From Comamonadaceae bacterium (GTDB taxonomy: Bacteria > Pseudomonadota > Gammaproteobacteria > Burkholderiales > Burkholderiaceae_C), in NCBI GenBank assembly GCA_947478725.1, contig CANJWZ010000002.1, positions 115,052 to 179,051 of the forward strand: a stretch of 64,000 nt of DNA. The letters are read 5' to 3'. A model generated the notes under the pieces. It had not been told where the DNA came from, did not search any database, and saw only the letters and a list, made by a program, of their open reading frames with translations. Numbering within the stretch: position 1 is the first letter of the stretch; every line of letters begins with the position of its first letter. Positions 36,533 through 45,047 of the stretch are shown here, in pieces. Made by a program: the position numbers and the translations under genes.

Positions 36533-37531
36533 TTGAACCCTCTAGCACTCACCATGGCCCTGGGGCCTTACGACCAGACCCGCGACGTCACCGACGGCAG
36601 CGTACCGATCGAAGGCGTTCAGCTGCGCACCCTCAATTTACCGATTGAGGAAATCTTTTACCGCTTCACCATGTATCGGGAATGGGACATTTCTGAAATG
36701 TCGATGGGCAAGTACATCGCCCTGCGGGCTCAGGGAGACACGTCGATGACGGCCTTACCGGTGTTCGTGTCGCGCGCGTTTCGCCACTCGATGTTTTATG
36801 TCAAGGCTGGCAGCGCTGTTAAACGCCCAGAAGACCTGCAAGGCAAGCGCATTGGTATCCCTGAATGGGCACAAACCGCCGGCATTTATGGCAGGGGTTA
36901 CCTGAGCGACTATCTGGGCTTGGATTTGGCCAGCATGCAGTGGGTGCAAGCCGGGGTCAATCAGCCAGGACGTGTTGAAAAAGTACGCCTGACCTTGCCA
37001 GCAGGCATCCACTACACCAGCGCCCCCGACAAGTCACTGAACCAGATGCTGATGGACGGCAGCGTGGATGCGGTCATGACTGCACGACCGCCAGCTGGGT
37101 TGGGTCAAGGCATCGAACGCCTGATGCCTGACTACCAGGCTTTAGAGATGGCGTATTTCAAGGCCACGCGCATCTACCCGATCATGCATGCGCTGGTGAT
37201 CAAAACCGCCGTGCTGGACGCACACCCCTGGGTCGCCATGAATGTTTACAAAGCCTTTATGCAGGCCAAAACGCAATCGATGGCGCGGCTGTCAGACATC
37301 ACAGCATCCCATGCGCCCCTGCCCTGGCTGGCCGACTATACCGGCCGCATGGAGGCCGTCTTTGGCGCAGATTTCTTCCCGTACGGTATTGGGCAGGACG
37401 CAGGCGGGCAGATCAACCGCGCCACGCTTGAGGCCTTCTGCAAGTTTGGCCATGACCAAGGGGCCTGTGACCGCTTGCTGAGTGTGGAAGAGCTGTTTGC
37501 CAAAAACGTGCTGGGCAGCTTTAAAGTGTGA
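36533..37531 (+). CDS. 4,5-dihydroxyphthalate decarboxylase-like / periplasmic-binding-fold protein
   Basis: 332 aa, no signal peptide, resembling Pht5/OphC (4,5-dihydroxyphthalate decarboxylase), a type II binding-protein fold recruited for catalysis. The N-terminus LTMALGPYDQTRDVTDGSVPIEGV, the EIFYRFTMYREWDISEMSMGKYI stretch and the VFVSRAFRHSMFYV stretch fit. It starts at a TTG right after the Bug gene stop, so the two are coupled. Whether it decarboxylates an aromatic acid or only binds a ligand cannot be told. Confidence 0.78.
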   Translation: MNPLALTMALGPYDQTRDVTDGSVPIEGVQLRTLNLPIEEIFYRFTMYREWDISEMSMGKYIALRAQGDTSMTALPVFVSRAFRHSMFYVKAGSAVKRPEDLQGKRIGIPEWAQTAGIYGRGYLSDYLGLDLASMQWVQAGVNQPGRVEKVRLTLPAGIHYTSAPDKSLNQMLMDGSVDAVMTARPPAGLGQGIERLMPDYQALEMAYFKATRIYPIMHALVIKTAVLDAHPWVAMNVYKAFMQAKTQSMARLSDITASHAPLPWLADYTGRMEAVFGADFFPYGIGQDAGGQINRATLEAFCKFGHDQGACDRLLSVEELFAKNVLGSFKV

Positions 37532-37594
37532 CCCAAGCAGCGTTTTGATCATGGGCACCATGCCTACAATTGTGTCCTACCAAGGAATTTCACA

Positions 37595-38167
37595 ATGAGC
37601 ATCAAAAGCGACAAATGGATACGCCGCATGGCTGAAACCACCGGCATGATCGAGCCGTTCGAGCCGGGGCAGATCCGTCAGGCAGACGGCAAGAAAATCA
37701 TCAGCTACGGCACCTCAAGCTACGGCTACGACATCCGCTGTGCGCCAGAGTTCAAGGTGTTTACCAACATCCACAGCACCGTGGTGGACCCGAAAAACTT
37801 CGATGAAAAAAGCTTTGTTGATTTCTCGGGTGACAGCTGCATCATCCCGCCCAACAGCTTTGCGCTGGCTCGTACGCTGGAATACTTTCGCATCCCACGC
37901 AATGTGCTGACCATCTGCCTGGGCAAAAGCACCTATGCGCGCTGCGGCATCATCGTCAACGTGACCCCCTTTGAGCCGGAATGGGAGGGCTACGTGACGC
38001 TGGAATTTTCAAACACCACGCCTTTACCTGCCAAAATTTATGCAGGCGAAGGCTGCGCGCAGGTGCTGTTTTTTGAGAGCGACAAAGACGACGTCTGCGA
38101 GGTGTCGTACAAAGACCGGGGTGGCAAGTACCAGGGCCAAATTGGGGTGACGCTGCCGAAGGCTTGA
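37595..38167 (+). CDS. dcd: dCTP deaminase
   Basis: Deaminates dCTP to dUTP for thymidylate synthesis. 190 aa, normal length. Core motifs: [67 protein letters not shown] (with the conserved Ser/Arg) and [37 protein letters not shown] (catalytic Glu). Homotrimeric cytosolic enzyme. Encoded independently of the Pht5-like gene upstream. Confidence 0.96.
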   Translation: MSIKSDKWIRRMAETTGMIEPFEPGQIRQADGKKIISYGTSSYGYDIRCAPEFKVFTNIHSTVVDPKNFDEKSFVDFSGDSCIIPPNSFALARTLEYFRIPRNVLTICLGKSTYARCGIIVNVTPFEPEWEGYVTLEFSNTTPLPAKIYAGEGCAQVLFFESDKDDVCEVSYKDRGGKYQGQIGVTLPKA

Positions 38168-38238
38168 GATCGCCTGGTGCATGGAGACCAGCCGCTATTG
38201 AGGGCGTGCCCTTTGGCGCAGCGGTTAGCATTTGCAGC

Positions 38239-38460
38239 ATGAAACTGCTGCGTCTATATCAACCGCGCAATCCCTTGTTCTGGTTCATGGTGGTCTTGAA
38301 TGTGCTGTCGTATGCGCTGGCCTGGATTGTGCAAAACCGCCCGCTGAACACCCTGGGCATGCTGCTGGTGGGCGGGTTTGCGCTGGCCAATGCGCTGATT
38401 GGCATGTGGCTGATGTGGCGCTTGATGAACACCGTGCCGCCTGAAAACCAAGACCCGTAA
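38239..38460 (+). CDS. Small two-helix membrane protein
   Basis: 73 aa with two predicted transmembrane segments (about 14-33, FWFMVVLNVLSYALAWIV, and 42-62, LGMLLVGGFALANALIGMWLMW) and a short polar tail. Starts at 38239 (MKLLRLYQPRNPLF). No family recognised; similar small proteins are common next to dcd in Comamonadaceae as far as I recall, but that is unchecked. Confidence 0.65.
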   Translation: MKLLRLYQPRNPLFWFMVVLNVLSYALAWIVQNRPLNTLGMLLVGGFALANALIGMWLMWRLMNTVPPENQDP

Positions 38461-38469
38461 ACAAGCGCA

Positions 38470-39132
38470 TCAGTTCAGCGCGCCTGCGCCAATCAGCGCG
38501 TCTTGTTTCGTGACCAATGCGCACGCCACCGCCAGCCGCAGTCCGCGCACCATGTCTTGCAGTGGCATGCAGGGCAGACCCTGTCCCGGCAAATACGGCA
38601 GGTGCACAAAGCCGCCGCGCGTGCTGCGGTATCGCTGCCTTTTCAAGGCGTGCATCAGCACATAAAACACATGGTTACAGACAAAGGTCCCCGCTGTTTG
38701 CGACACCTCGGCGGCGATGCCGGCCGTCATCATTGACTGCTGCATGGCCTTGATGGGCAGGCTGCTGAAATAAGCCGCAGGGCCGCGCATGGCAACGGGC
38801 ACATCCACTGGCTGCGCGCCAGCGTTGTCCGCAATTCTTGCATCATTCACATTGATGGCGATGCGCTCCAGCGAGAAGGCGGGCCGTCCGCCCGCAAGAC
38901 CCAGGCATATGACCAGCGCCGGTTTGTGGGTGCGCAGCAGCTTCAAAAGGGCGCCCTCTGAGCCCGCAAAAGTGGTGGGCAACTGTGCCGCCACGCAGCG
39001 GTGCCCCTGCACCACATCATCATGCAGGGCTTTTGCTGCCAACCAGCTGGGGTTGACAGCGTCGCCACCAAAGGCATCGAAGCCTGTCAGCAAGACGGTC
39101 GGCAGTGAACTTGGGAGAGCTGGTTGTGGCAT
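38470..39132 (-). CDS. pcp: Pyroglutamyl-peptidase I
   Basis: Cysteine peptidase (C15) that removes N-terminal pyroglutamate. 220 aa. VLLTGFDAFGGDAVNPSW is the family N-terminus; the catalytic Glu lies in SLERIAINVND, Cys in GTFVCNHVFY and His in GGFVHLPYLP. The ATG at 39132 (MPQPALPSSLPT) is chosen over 39189. Tail-to-tail with the small membrane protein gene. Confidence 0.94.
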   Translation of the reverse strand: MPQPALPSSLPTVLLTGFDAFGGDAVNPSWLAAKALHDDVVQGHRCVAAQLPTTFAGSEGALLKLLRTHKPALVICLGLAGGRPAFSLERIAINVNDARIADNAGAQPVDVPVAMRGPAAYFSSLPIKAMQQSMMTAGIAAEVSQTAGTFVCNHVFYVLMHALKRQRYRSTRGGFVHLPYLPGQGLPCMPLQDMVRGLRLAVACALVTKQDALIGAGALN

Positions 39133-39297
39133 GGCTGTATTGTGAGGTGCAGTCCTCGTTGTCGCCTTCATAAACGGCGCGTGACTCAAACACGGCGCAC
39201 AGCGCCAAACCCGATTAGCTGCGTGTTTAAAGACTGGTCAACATGAAGGCTTGCGAAACCTTCTCACACAGGGACGTCTCGTCGCCCGTCGGGTGGG

Positions 39298-39747
39298 TCA
39301 AGGGCGGGGGGTGGCAGGTCTGGCAGCAGGGGCCACGGTGATCAGCACATCATTGCCGCCAAAGCCAGTGCCCTGCATTTGAATGTTGGCAACCCGATCG
39401 CCCTTGGTGAAGGTCAGCAAACTGGTTTTTGAAAAAGAGCTTGATGTCAGCGTCCAGCCAGATGCAGGCATGCCGTCTTTAAAATAGGTAAACACGGCCT
39501 GCGGTTCGCCCGCCACATTCAAGCCGATGCGCCCTAGCCAGGTGCTGGCTGCACTCATGACCAGCGTGTCCTGTTGCTTGATGACTGCGCCTGGTGGCAA
39601 CGGCACATCGCCTGAGATCTGCTTGGTTGTCGCATCAGTCACCGTGCTGTCGCCACCCACTGCTGCACCACCCATGGAGGTGCAGGCGGATACGAAAAGA
39701 GAGCTTAGCAATACGAGCAGGAGCTTGGTGGTCGGTGCAATAGTCAT
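39298..39747 (-). CDS. Predicted lipoprotein
   Basis: 149 aa. Lipoprotein signal LLLVLLSSLFVSACTS with Cys at about residue 22. The mature part is a small beta-rich domain (VFTYFKDGMPASGWTLTSSSF and DRVANIQMQGTGFGGNDVLITVAPA), like the DUF4810/BamC-type small domains but without a sure match. Pro-rich C-terminus. Stands alone. Confidence 0.7.
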   Translation of the reverse strand: MTIAPTTKLLLVLLSSLFVSACTSMGGAAVGGDSTVTDATTKQISGDVPLPPGAVIKQQDTLVMSAASTWLGRIGLNVAGEPQAVFTYFKDGMPASGWTLTSSSFSKTSLLTFTKGDRVANIQMQGTGFGGNDVLITVAPAARPATPRP

Positions 39748-39840
39748 GGTGTTGAACCCAGTAAGAATGGCAGGAGGCTTATCGACAGGACTACCCTGTG
39801 CAGGACGCCCACATCGATTGTAGCTATCGGCTTATGTCTG

Positions 39841-40836
39841 CTATTGCTCGATTTGCAGTTTGGTGTCACGCACCAGTTGTGTCCACTTGGCCACTTCAGC
39901 TTTGAGGAAGGTCTCAAACTGCAAAGGTGACAGGGGTGTGGGCTCTGCAGCCATCTCATGCAGCCGCGCCTTGATATCGGGCAGGGCCAGCGCGTCGTTC
40001 AGCGCCTTGTTCAGCCGCGCCACCACGGGCTCGGGCGTTTTGGCAGGCGCGCACAAGCCCCACCACTGAATGGCGCTAAAACCGGCAAAGCCCTGTTCAG
40101 CCACGGTGGGTACGTCTGGCAACACCGGGTCGCGCTTGTTTGATGCAACAGCCAGCGCCCGCAGCTTGCCCGACTTGATGTGCGGCAACGCAGTCGTCAG
40201 GCTGGGGAACATCGCATCTACTTGCCCGCCCAGCAAGTCCTGCATGGCCGGCGCTGCACCTTTATAGGGCACGTGAACCAAATCGACACGCGCCTGGTTT
40301 TCAAGGTATTCCATGATGAGGTGCGTGGCCGAGCCACTGCCTGCAGACGAAAAGCTCATGCCGCCCGCCTTGGCCCGCGCCAGCGCCAAAAATTCTTGCA
40401 GAGTTTTGGCCTTGGTTTTGTCGCCCACCACCAGCACGTTGGACGTTTGCGCCATCATGCCAACGGGCGCAAAGTCGGTAATCGGGTCGTACTTGATTTT
40501 CAGCACAGCCGGGTTGGTGCTGTGGGTGGCCACAAAGCACTGCATCAGCGTGTAGCCATCAGGGGCAGCGCGCGCCACCTCCATCGCCGCAATCGAGCCC
40601 GAGGCGCCCGCCTTGTTTTCAATGATGATCGGCGTGCTTAGGGACTGCGACATTTTCTCGAGCACCATGCGCGCCACCGCATCTGCCCCACCGCCAGGCG
40701 CTACCGGGACGATGACTTTGATCACCCGGTTGGGAAAGGCGGTTTGCGCGTGGCCTGAAGCGGGGAGTACGAGCAGGGCTAAAAGCGGCGCTGCGGCTAG
40801 CGTGCTGATGTGACGGCTTAAGACTGTGAAGGCCAT
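39841..40836 (-). CDS. Bug-family TTT substrate-binding protein
   Basis: 331-aa periplasmic receptor with signal peptide (about residues 10-31, LAAAPLLALLVLPASGHAQT). Motifs FPNRVIKVIVPVAPGGGADAVARMV, IIIENKAGASGSIAAMEVARAAPDGYTLM, and LCAPAKTPEPVVARLN mark the Bug family. No TctAB nearby. The start at 40836 (MAFTVLSRH) is preferred over 40881, which falls in the A/T-rich terminator region. Confidence 0.9.
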   Translation of the reverse strand: MAFTVLSRHISTLAAAPLLALLVLPASGHAQTAFPNRVIKVIVPVAPGGGADAVARMVLEKMSQSLSTPIIIENKAGASGSIAAMEVARAAPDGYTLMQCFVATHSTNPAVLKIKYDPITDFAPVGMMAQTSNVLVVGDKTKAKTLQEFLALARAKAGGMSFSSAGSGSATHLIMEYLENQARVDLVHVPYKGAAPAMQDLLGGQVDAMFPSLTTALPHIKSGKLRALAVASNKRDPVLPDVPTVAEQGFAGFSAIQWWGLCAPAKTPEPVVARLNKALNDALALPDIKARLHEMAAEPTPLSPLQFETFLKAEVAKWTQLVRDTKLQIEQ

Positions 40837-40866
40837 CGCGGATTGCTCTGGTTTGATTGCGCTAAC

Positions 40867-40903
40867 AAAAAAAGCCCCCACCCCTAACGGTTAAGGGCTT
40901 TTT
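40867..40903. terminator. Terminator next to the left att site (probable original tRNA-Thr terminator)
   Basis: AAAAAAAGCCC ... GGGCTTTTT, bidirectional. It lies just beyond the 43-bp tRNA-Thr half at 40908, where the tRNA transcript would have ended before the island inserted. Confidence 0.75.
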
Positions 40904-40907
40904 ATTC

Positions 40908-40950
40908 GTGCCGGAGAGATGAATCGAACACCCGACCTTCTCATTACGAA
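40908..40950 (-). repeat. att site: duplicated 3' half of tRNA-Thr
   Basis: 43 bp identical to 49598-49640, covering the tRNA-Thr(CGT) sequence from the anticodon loop to the CCA end. Homology stops sharply at the anticodon loop, as for tyrosine-recombinase att sites. It marks the left end of the island. Confidence 0.9.
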
Positions 40951-41247
40951 ACGCAAAAATTTAGATATTTCTGTTTAATATCAATAGTTTACGCGATCGG
41001 ATAACCCGATTTTCCCTAACCGGGTGGTCTCGATGTTTGAAAGGCGTAGTACGTGATTTATGACGAACTCCTCAATCGACACGCTTCTGCTATCGCTTGC
41101 GTTTGACCGTCTTACTCAAGCTGCTTGAAATTTAATCAGCCCACTCAACAATAGCGCTTGCATGACAGGAAGTTATACCTGTAACAATTGGCACTGGGAA
41201 AAAAGTGGCTCATCTAGCTACGAATTTGATATCGATGGGCTCCAGCA

Positions 41248-41358
41248 GTCGGTGGTGGTGACGCCGTCGCGCACGCGGGTATCGCCCTCCACGCGCTTGA
41301 CCCATTCGTTGAGCGTCTGCGGCACACAGCCAATCTTGGGCGCGATGTACTTTATGAT
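41248..41358 (-). pseudogene. IS3-family transposase OrfA remnant
   Basis: The minus strand encodes a 37-residue stretch ([20 protein letters not shown] then [11 protein letters not shown]) matching the helix-turn-helix part of IS3-family OrfA. The rest of OrfA, OrfB and the terminal repeats are absent. Confidence 0.75.
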
Positions 41359-41372
41359 GTTGACGCGAGTGT

Positions 41373-41390
41373 AATTTTGCATGCAAAATT
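41373..41390. promoter_or_regulatory. Palindromic operator upstream of the island SDR
   Basis: AATTTTGCATGCAAAATT, a perfect 18-bp palindrome 112 bp before the SDR start. Its TTGCATGCAA core recurs before the MmgE/PrpD gene. Confidence 0.6.
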
Positions 41391-41501
41391 GTCCGGCAAA
41401 CGTTGAAGCCACCGGCCTCTCCCAGGCAGGCCCAACCGGTGCGGCGAAGCCCGACACATCATCACCTTTTCACCAACCTTCTCGTTCAAGAGACACATTT
41501 C

Positions 41502-42296
41502 ATGGATAGCACCATTCCCCACACAAAACCCCTTGCCGGCCGTACCGCCATTGTCACCGGCTCCGGCCGCAACATCGGCCGCGCCATCGCGCTGGCGTTT
41601 GCGCGCGACGGCGCCAACGTGGTCGTCAATGGCCACAGCGACCGCGCGGCCGTCGACGCCGTTGTGGACGAGGCGCAGGCTTTGGGGGTCAAGGCGCTCG
41701 CGGTCATGGCCAACGTGGGCGACCACAAAGCAGTCGCCGACATGGTCGATCAGACCGTCAAAAAATTCGGCAGCGTTGACATCGCGATTTCAAACGTGTC
41801 CCTGCGCCTGCATCAGCCGCTGCTGGACATCAGCATCGAGGACTGGCACCGTATCTTGGACACGAACCTGAGCTCGGCCTTTTACCTGGCGCGGGCCTGC
41901 CTGCCCCACATGGTTAAAAACCGCTGGGGGCGCATCGTCAACATCTCGGGGCGTGACGGGTTTTCACCCAAACCCAACCGCGCACACAACGTCACCGCCA
42001 AGGCCGGCGTGTTTGCGTTCGCCAAGGCGATTGCCTCGGAGTTCGGCTCCTACGGGATCACCGCCAACGCCGTGGCCCCGGGCATCGTGGAGACTACGCG
42101 GGACCTGGCGCACTATCCGGACGCCGCCAATACCAACGCCGAAAACAGCTTCGACGCGCGGCGCCGCGCGATGCCGATGAAGCGCTTTGGCAGGGTCGAG
42201 GAAATCGCCGCCGCCTGCAGTTACCTGTGCTCCGAAGACGGCGGCTTCGTGACGGGGCAGATCCTGCACGTCAACGGCGGCGAATTCATGTTTTAA
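41502..42296 (+). CDS. SDR-fold protein lacking the catalytic Tyr and the usual Ser
   Basis: 264-aa short-chain dehydrogenase fold. The cofactor motif TGSGRNIGRA (residues 19-28), Asn122 (TNLSSAF) and Lys167 are present. Where the family has YxxxK this protein has Asn163-V-T-A-Lys167, preceded by His162, and the position of the catalytic Ser is Gly150 (NISGRDG, Ser149 just before). NNAG is replaced by SNVS. It therefore may not be a normal oxidoreductase. First gene of the island operon, 229 bp before the MmgE/PrpD start, with its own palindromic site. Start at 41502 has AAGAG upstream. Confidence 0.85.
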   Translation: MDSTIPHTKPLAGRTAIVTGSGRNIGRAIALAFARDGANVVVNGHSDRAAVDAVVDEAQALGVKALAVMANVGDHKAVADMVDQTVKKFGSVDIAISNVSLRLHQPLLDISIEDWHRILDTNLSSAFYLARACLPHMVKNRWGRIVNISGRDGFSPKPNRAHNVTAKAGVFAFAKAIASEFGSYGITANAVAPGIVETTRDLAHYPDAANTNAENSFDARRRAMPMKRFGRVEEIAAACSYLCSEDGGFVTGQILHVNGGEFMF

Positions 42297-42484
42297 CGAG
42301 CTTTAAAAATTCATCTCATCAATGAACTCGCGCTTGCGCGTTCTCTTTGCAATCAACTCGAAACCGGTGGTGGCAAAGCTTTTTTGTTTCATCGGCATTG
42401 ATCGTCTGGTCAGGCTACTGGGCTGACTTATGCAGAGGATCCCTAGGCAAAACCCTCGCGGGAAATCTCTATGCCGATGCTACA

Positions 42485-42494
42485 TTGCATGCAA
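42485..42494. promoter_or_regulatory. Second TTGCATGCAA site upstream of MmgE/PrpD
   Basis: TTGCATGCAA 44 bp before the MmgE/PrpD start, identical to the core of the palindrome at 41373-41390. A further AGCATGCT follows at 42498-42505. Confidence 0.5.
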
Positions 42495-42537
42495 AGTAGC
42501 ATGCTTAATTTGAAGCCCTCAGGAATTGATATTGGAT

Positions 42538-43926
42538 ATGGGACCAGCGGAAACTGAAAACACCGACTTTGCCGATACCGTCGCCCAGTTTGCACAGGAC
42601 TGTGCGGCCGGCGCTGCGGAGCCCGCTGTCAGGCAGGCCATCGTGGCCCGCCTGGTGGACACCATTGGATGCCTGCGCGGCGCCATGAACGAAGAGGCCG
42701 TCGTCAAGGCGAGGCAAACGGCCCTGGCGTTCTCGTCGGTCGCGCCTTCGGCCAAAGGGGCCAGCGTGGCAGGTACGGCTGAGCGCCTGACGGTGGAGGC
42801 CGCGACCTTCGTCAACTGCGTGGCGGCACGCTACCTCGACTTCAACGACATCTACCTCTCGAAAGAGGCGGTTCACCCCAGCGACAACATACCGGCCGGC
42901 CTAGCGCTGGCCGAGGCGCTGGGCGCCAGCGGGGCGGAGCTTGTCGACGCGCTGGCGGTGGGCTATGAGGTGCATTGCCGTCTGGCGGATGCGGTGTCCA
43001 CCCGCCAGGGCCGCTGGGACAACGTGATCCTCGGCGCGATCGCCGCGAGCGTGATGGCCGGCACCCTGTTCAAACTCGGCCGGGCCGAAATGGTCCATGC
43101 GATCAACATCGCCGCGTCGGGCAACACGGCGCTGATGCAGACACGCGTGGGCACCCTGTCGATGTGGAAGGCAGCGGCTGCGGCCTACGCCGCGCGGGCG
43201 GGGGTGTTCGCGGCCATTTCAGCGGCCGGCGGCATGAGCGGTCCGCCGGCGGCGCTCAACGGCAGCCACGGGCTTTTCAGCCAGGTGACGGGCCTTCCTG
43301 AGGATGGCGCTTTCGAGACGCCGGTCGGTGGCTTTCACCTGCTGGACACGCACCTCAAGGCCTATTCGTCCCAGTATTTCACCCAGACAGCCATTTCCGC
43401 CGCGCTGGCGCTGCGGCAGCGCATCGCGGTGGACCAGATCTGCAAGGTCGTGGTGTCGACTTTCGAGTTCGGCCGGGTGGCCGCGGCCGACAGTCCTGAA
43501 AAATGGCGCCCGCGGACGCGTGAAACGGCCGATCACAGCATGCCTTTCTGTGTGGCCATCGCCTTGCTGGACGGCGCGGTGACCGTCTCGAGTTTTGACG
43601 CCCACAACCTGGAGCGGCCCGACCTCGTCGCCTTGCTGAAGCGCATTGAGGTCGTCGAAGACCCAGCCTTCACCGCGATCTACCCGAAAAAGGTGCCGAC
43701 CGGCATCCGGGTTGAGCTGGCGGACGGCCGTGTGGAGGCGCTGGTGGTCGACTACCCGCTCGGCCACAGCGGCAACCCGATGTCGCGGGACCAGATCGCA
43801 GAAAAGTTCCTCGACGTGGCGGGACCGACGTTGGAAATGCAGGCGCTGCTCAAGGCACTGGGGGGCATTGAATGGCTGGACGGCCCGGCCACGGCCGCGC
43901 TGATCCGCCGCGCTGTCAGCGCCTGA
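42538..43926 (+). CDS. MmgE/PrpD family protein
   Basis: 462-aa member of the 2-methylcitrate dehydratase/cis-aconitate decarboxylase/iminodisuccinate epimerase superfamily. The N-terminal helical domain carries VDTIGCLRGA and ARYLDFNDIYLSKEAVHPSDNIPAGLA, the family's active-site Asp/His region; a C-terminal lid domain follows (YPKKVPTGIRVELADGRVEA). The substrate cannot be assigned from sequence. Start: ATG at 42538; the TTG at 42532 has a better-spaced AGGA and is an alternative. Downstream comes an ABC importer, so the enzyme probably handles an imported organic acid. Confidence 0.88.
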   Translation: MGPAETENTDFADTVAQFAQDCAAGAAEPAVRQAIVARLVDTIGCLRGAMNEEAVVKARQTALAFSSVAPSAKGASVAGTAERLTVEAATFVNCVAARYLDFNDIYLSKEAVHPSDNIPAGLALAEALGASGAELVDALAVGYEVHCRLADAVSTRQGRWDNVILGAIAASVMAGTLFKLGRAEMVHAINIAASGNTALMQTRVGTLSMWKAAAAAYAARAGVFAAISAAGGMSGPPAALNGSHGLFSQVTGLPEDGAFETPVGGFHLLDTHLKAYSSQYFTQTAISAALALRQRIAVDQICKVVVSTFEFGRVAAADSPEKWRPRTRETADHSMPFCVAIALLDGAVTVSSFDAHNLERPDLVALLKRIEVVEDPAFTAIYPKKVPTGIRVELADGRVEALVVDYPLGHSGNPMSRDQIAEKFLDVAGPTLEMQALLKALGGIEWLDGPATAALIRRAVSA

Positions 43927-44006
43927 AGCACCGGCCGGGACGCACTCGGACACCAGCCTAGGGACACAAGAGAAGAGCCGAGACTTTAAAACCATTGGAG
44001 ACATTG

Positions 44007-45011
44007 ATGAAGACACTGAAGACTTTCCTGAAAACCTTGGGCTCCGCGGTTGCCCTGGCCGTCGCGGCGCAGGTGGCCGCGCAACCGATCAACGTATCGG
44101 TCGGGGTGCGCGACCCGATCTACGCCCATGTGTATGTGGCCTATATTAAGGGCTACTTCCAGGAACAGGGACTGCAGCCCAAGCTGGTCGTCACCGGCAG
44201 CGGCTCCCGCTCCGCGCAGTTGCTGGCCACCGGCCAGGCCGACGTGGTGATGGGCAATCCGGAGCACGTGCTGGTGATCTCGAACGAAGGCCGCCCCGTG
44301 GTAATGCTGGCCGCGGTGGACCAGCGCAACACCTTCGGCAACATCATGGTCAACCAGGACTCCGACATCAAGAGCATCGCCGACCTGAAGGGCAAAAGCA
44401 TCGGTGTGACGGCCACCGGCGGCGGCGCTTATTACTACGCCAACTACCTGTTCATGCAAAACGGCCTGAAGAAGGAAGACTTCACCTGGCTGAACCTTGG
44501 CAGCGTCGCAAACATGCAAGGCGCACTGCGCGCCAAGCGGGCCGCCGCTGTCGTCGCCAGCCTGTCCATGATGGAAGCCGGAAAGACTGAAAAGTACGGC
44601 CGCGTGATCTTCGACTCGCGCGACACTGCCGCCTGGGACAAGGTGTTCAAGGGTCCGATGCCGTCCTCGGTGATCTACGCACTTACCGCCAATGTCGACA
44701 AGAACCCCGAGATGTACAAGCGCTTCACCAAGGCCATCATCCAGGCCGACCAGTTCATCCGCAGCAACTCCGCGGGCACGATCGCCGAAGTCATCGGCCC
44801 CGAAATGGGCGGCCAGTCCATCCCGGCGCTGTCCCACGCCATCGGCGAATACAAGACCGTCTACTGGCGCTCCAACGGCCTTCGCATCGGCCTGCAGGAG
44901 TTCGATCGCTGGCAGGCGTTCGCGATCGACAACGGCTTGATGACCAAGGCCGACAGCGCCAAATACGGCTACGCCGCTCTGGTGCGCGACGTGGGTGCAT
45001 TCACGCCCTGA
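44007..45011 (+). CDS. ABC transporter substrate-binding protein (NMT1/SsuA/TauA-like)
   Basis: 334-aa periplasmic protein with signal peptide (LKTLGSAVALAVAAQVAAQ). It has the NMT1/ThiY-like type II binding fold: YIKGYFQEQGLQPKLVVTGSGSRSAQLLATGQADVVMGNPEH then LKGKSIGVTATGGGAYYYANYL. GGAG precedes the ATG at 44007. It begins the importer part of the island operon. Ligand unknown; relatives bind sulfonates, nitriles, aromatic acids or thiamine precursors. Confidence 0.9.
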   Translation: MKTLKTFLKTLGSAVALAVAAQVAAQPINVSVGVRDPIYAHVYVAYIKGYFQEQGLQPKLVVTGSGSRSAQLLATGQADVVMGNPEHVLVISNEGRPVVMLAAVDQRNTFGNIMVNQDSDIKSIADLKGKSIGVTATGGGAYYYANYLFMQNGLKKEDFTWLNLGSVANMQGALRAKRAAAVVASLSMMEAGKTEKYGRVIFDSRDTAAWDKVFKGPMPSSVIYALTANVDKNPEMYKRFTKAIIQADQFIRSNSAGTIAEVIGPEMGGQSIPALSHAIGEYKTVYWRSNGLRIGLQEFDRWQAFAIDNGLMTKADSAKYGYAALVRDVGAFTP

Positions 45012-45047
45012 CCCCAGCCGAATCGCCCAGACAAGTCCGGAGACTTC

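Noticed and set aside
40908..40950. A tRNA-Thr gene at the left end of the island
   Set aside because: Only the 3' half is present; the 5' half (acceptor strand, D arm, 5' anticodon stem) is absent, so it is an att copy and not a functional tRNA.
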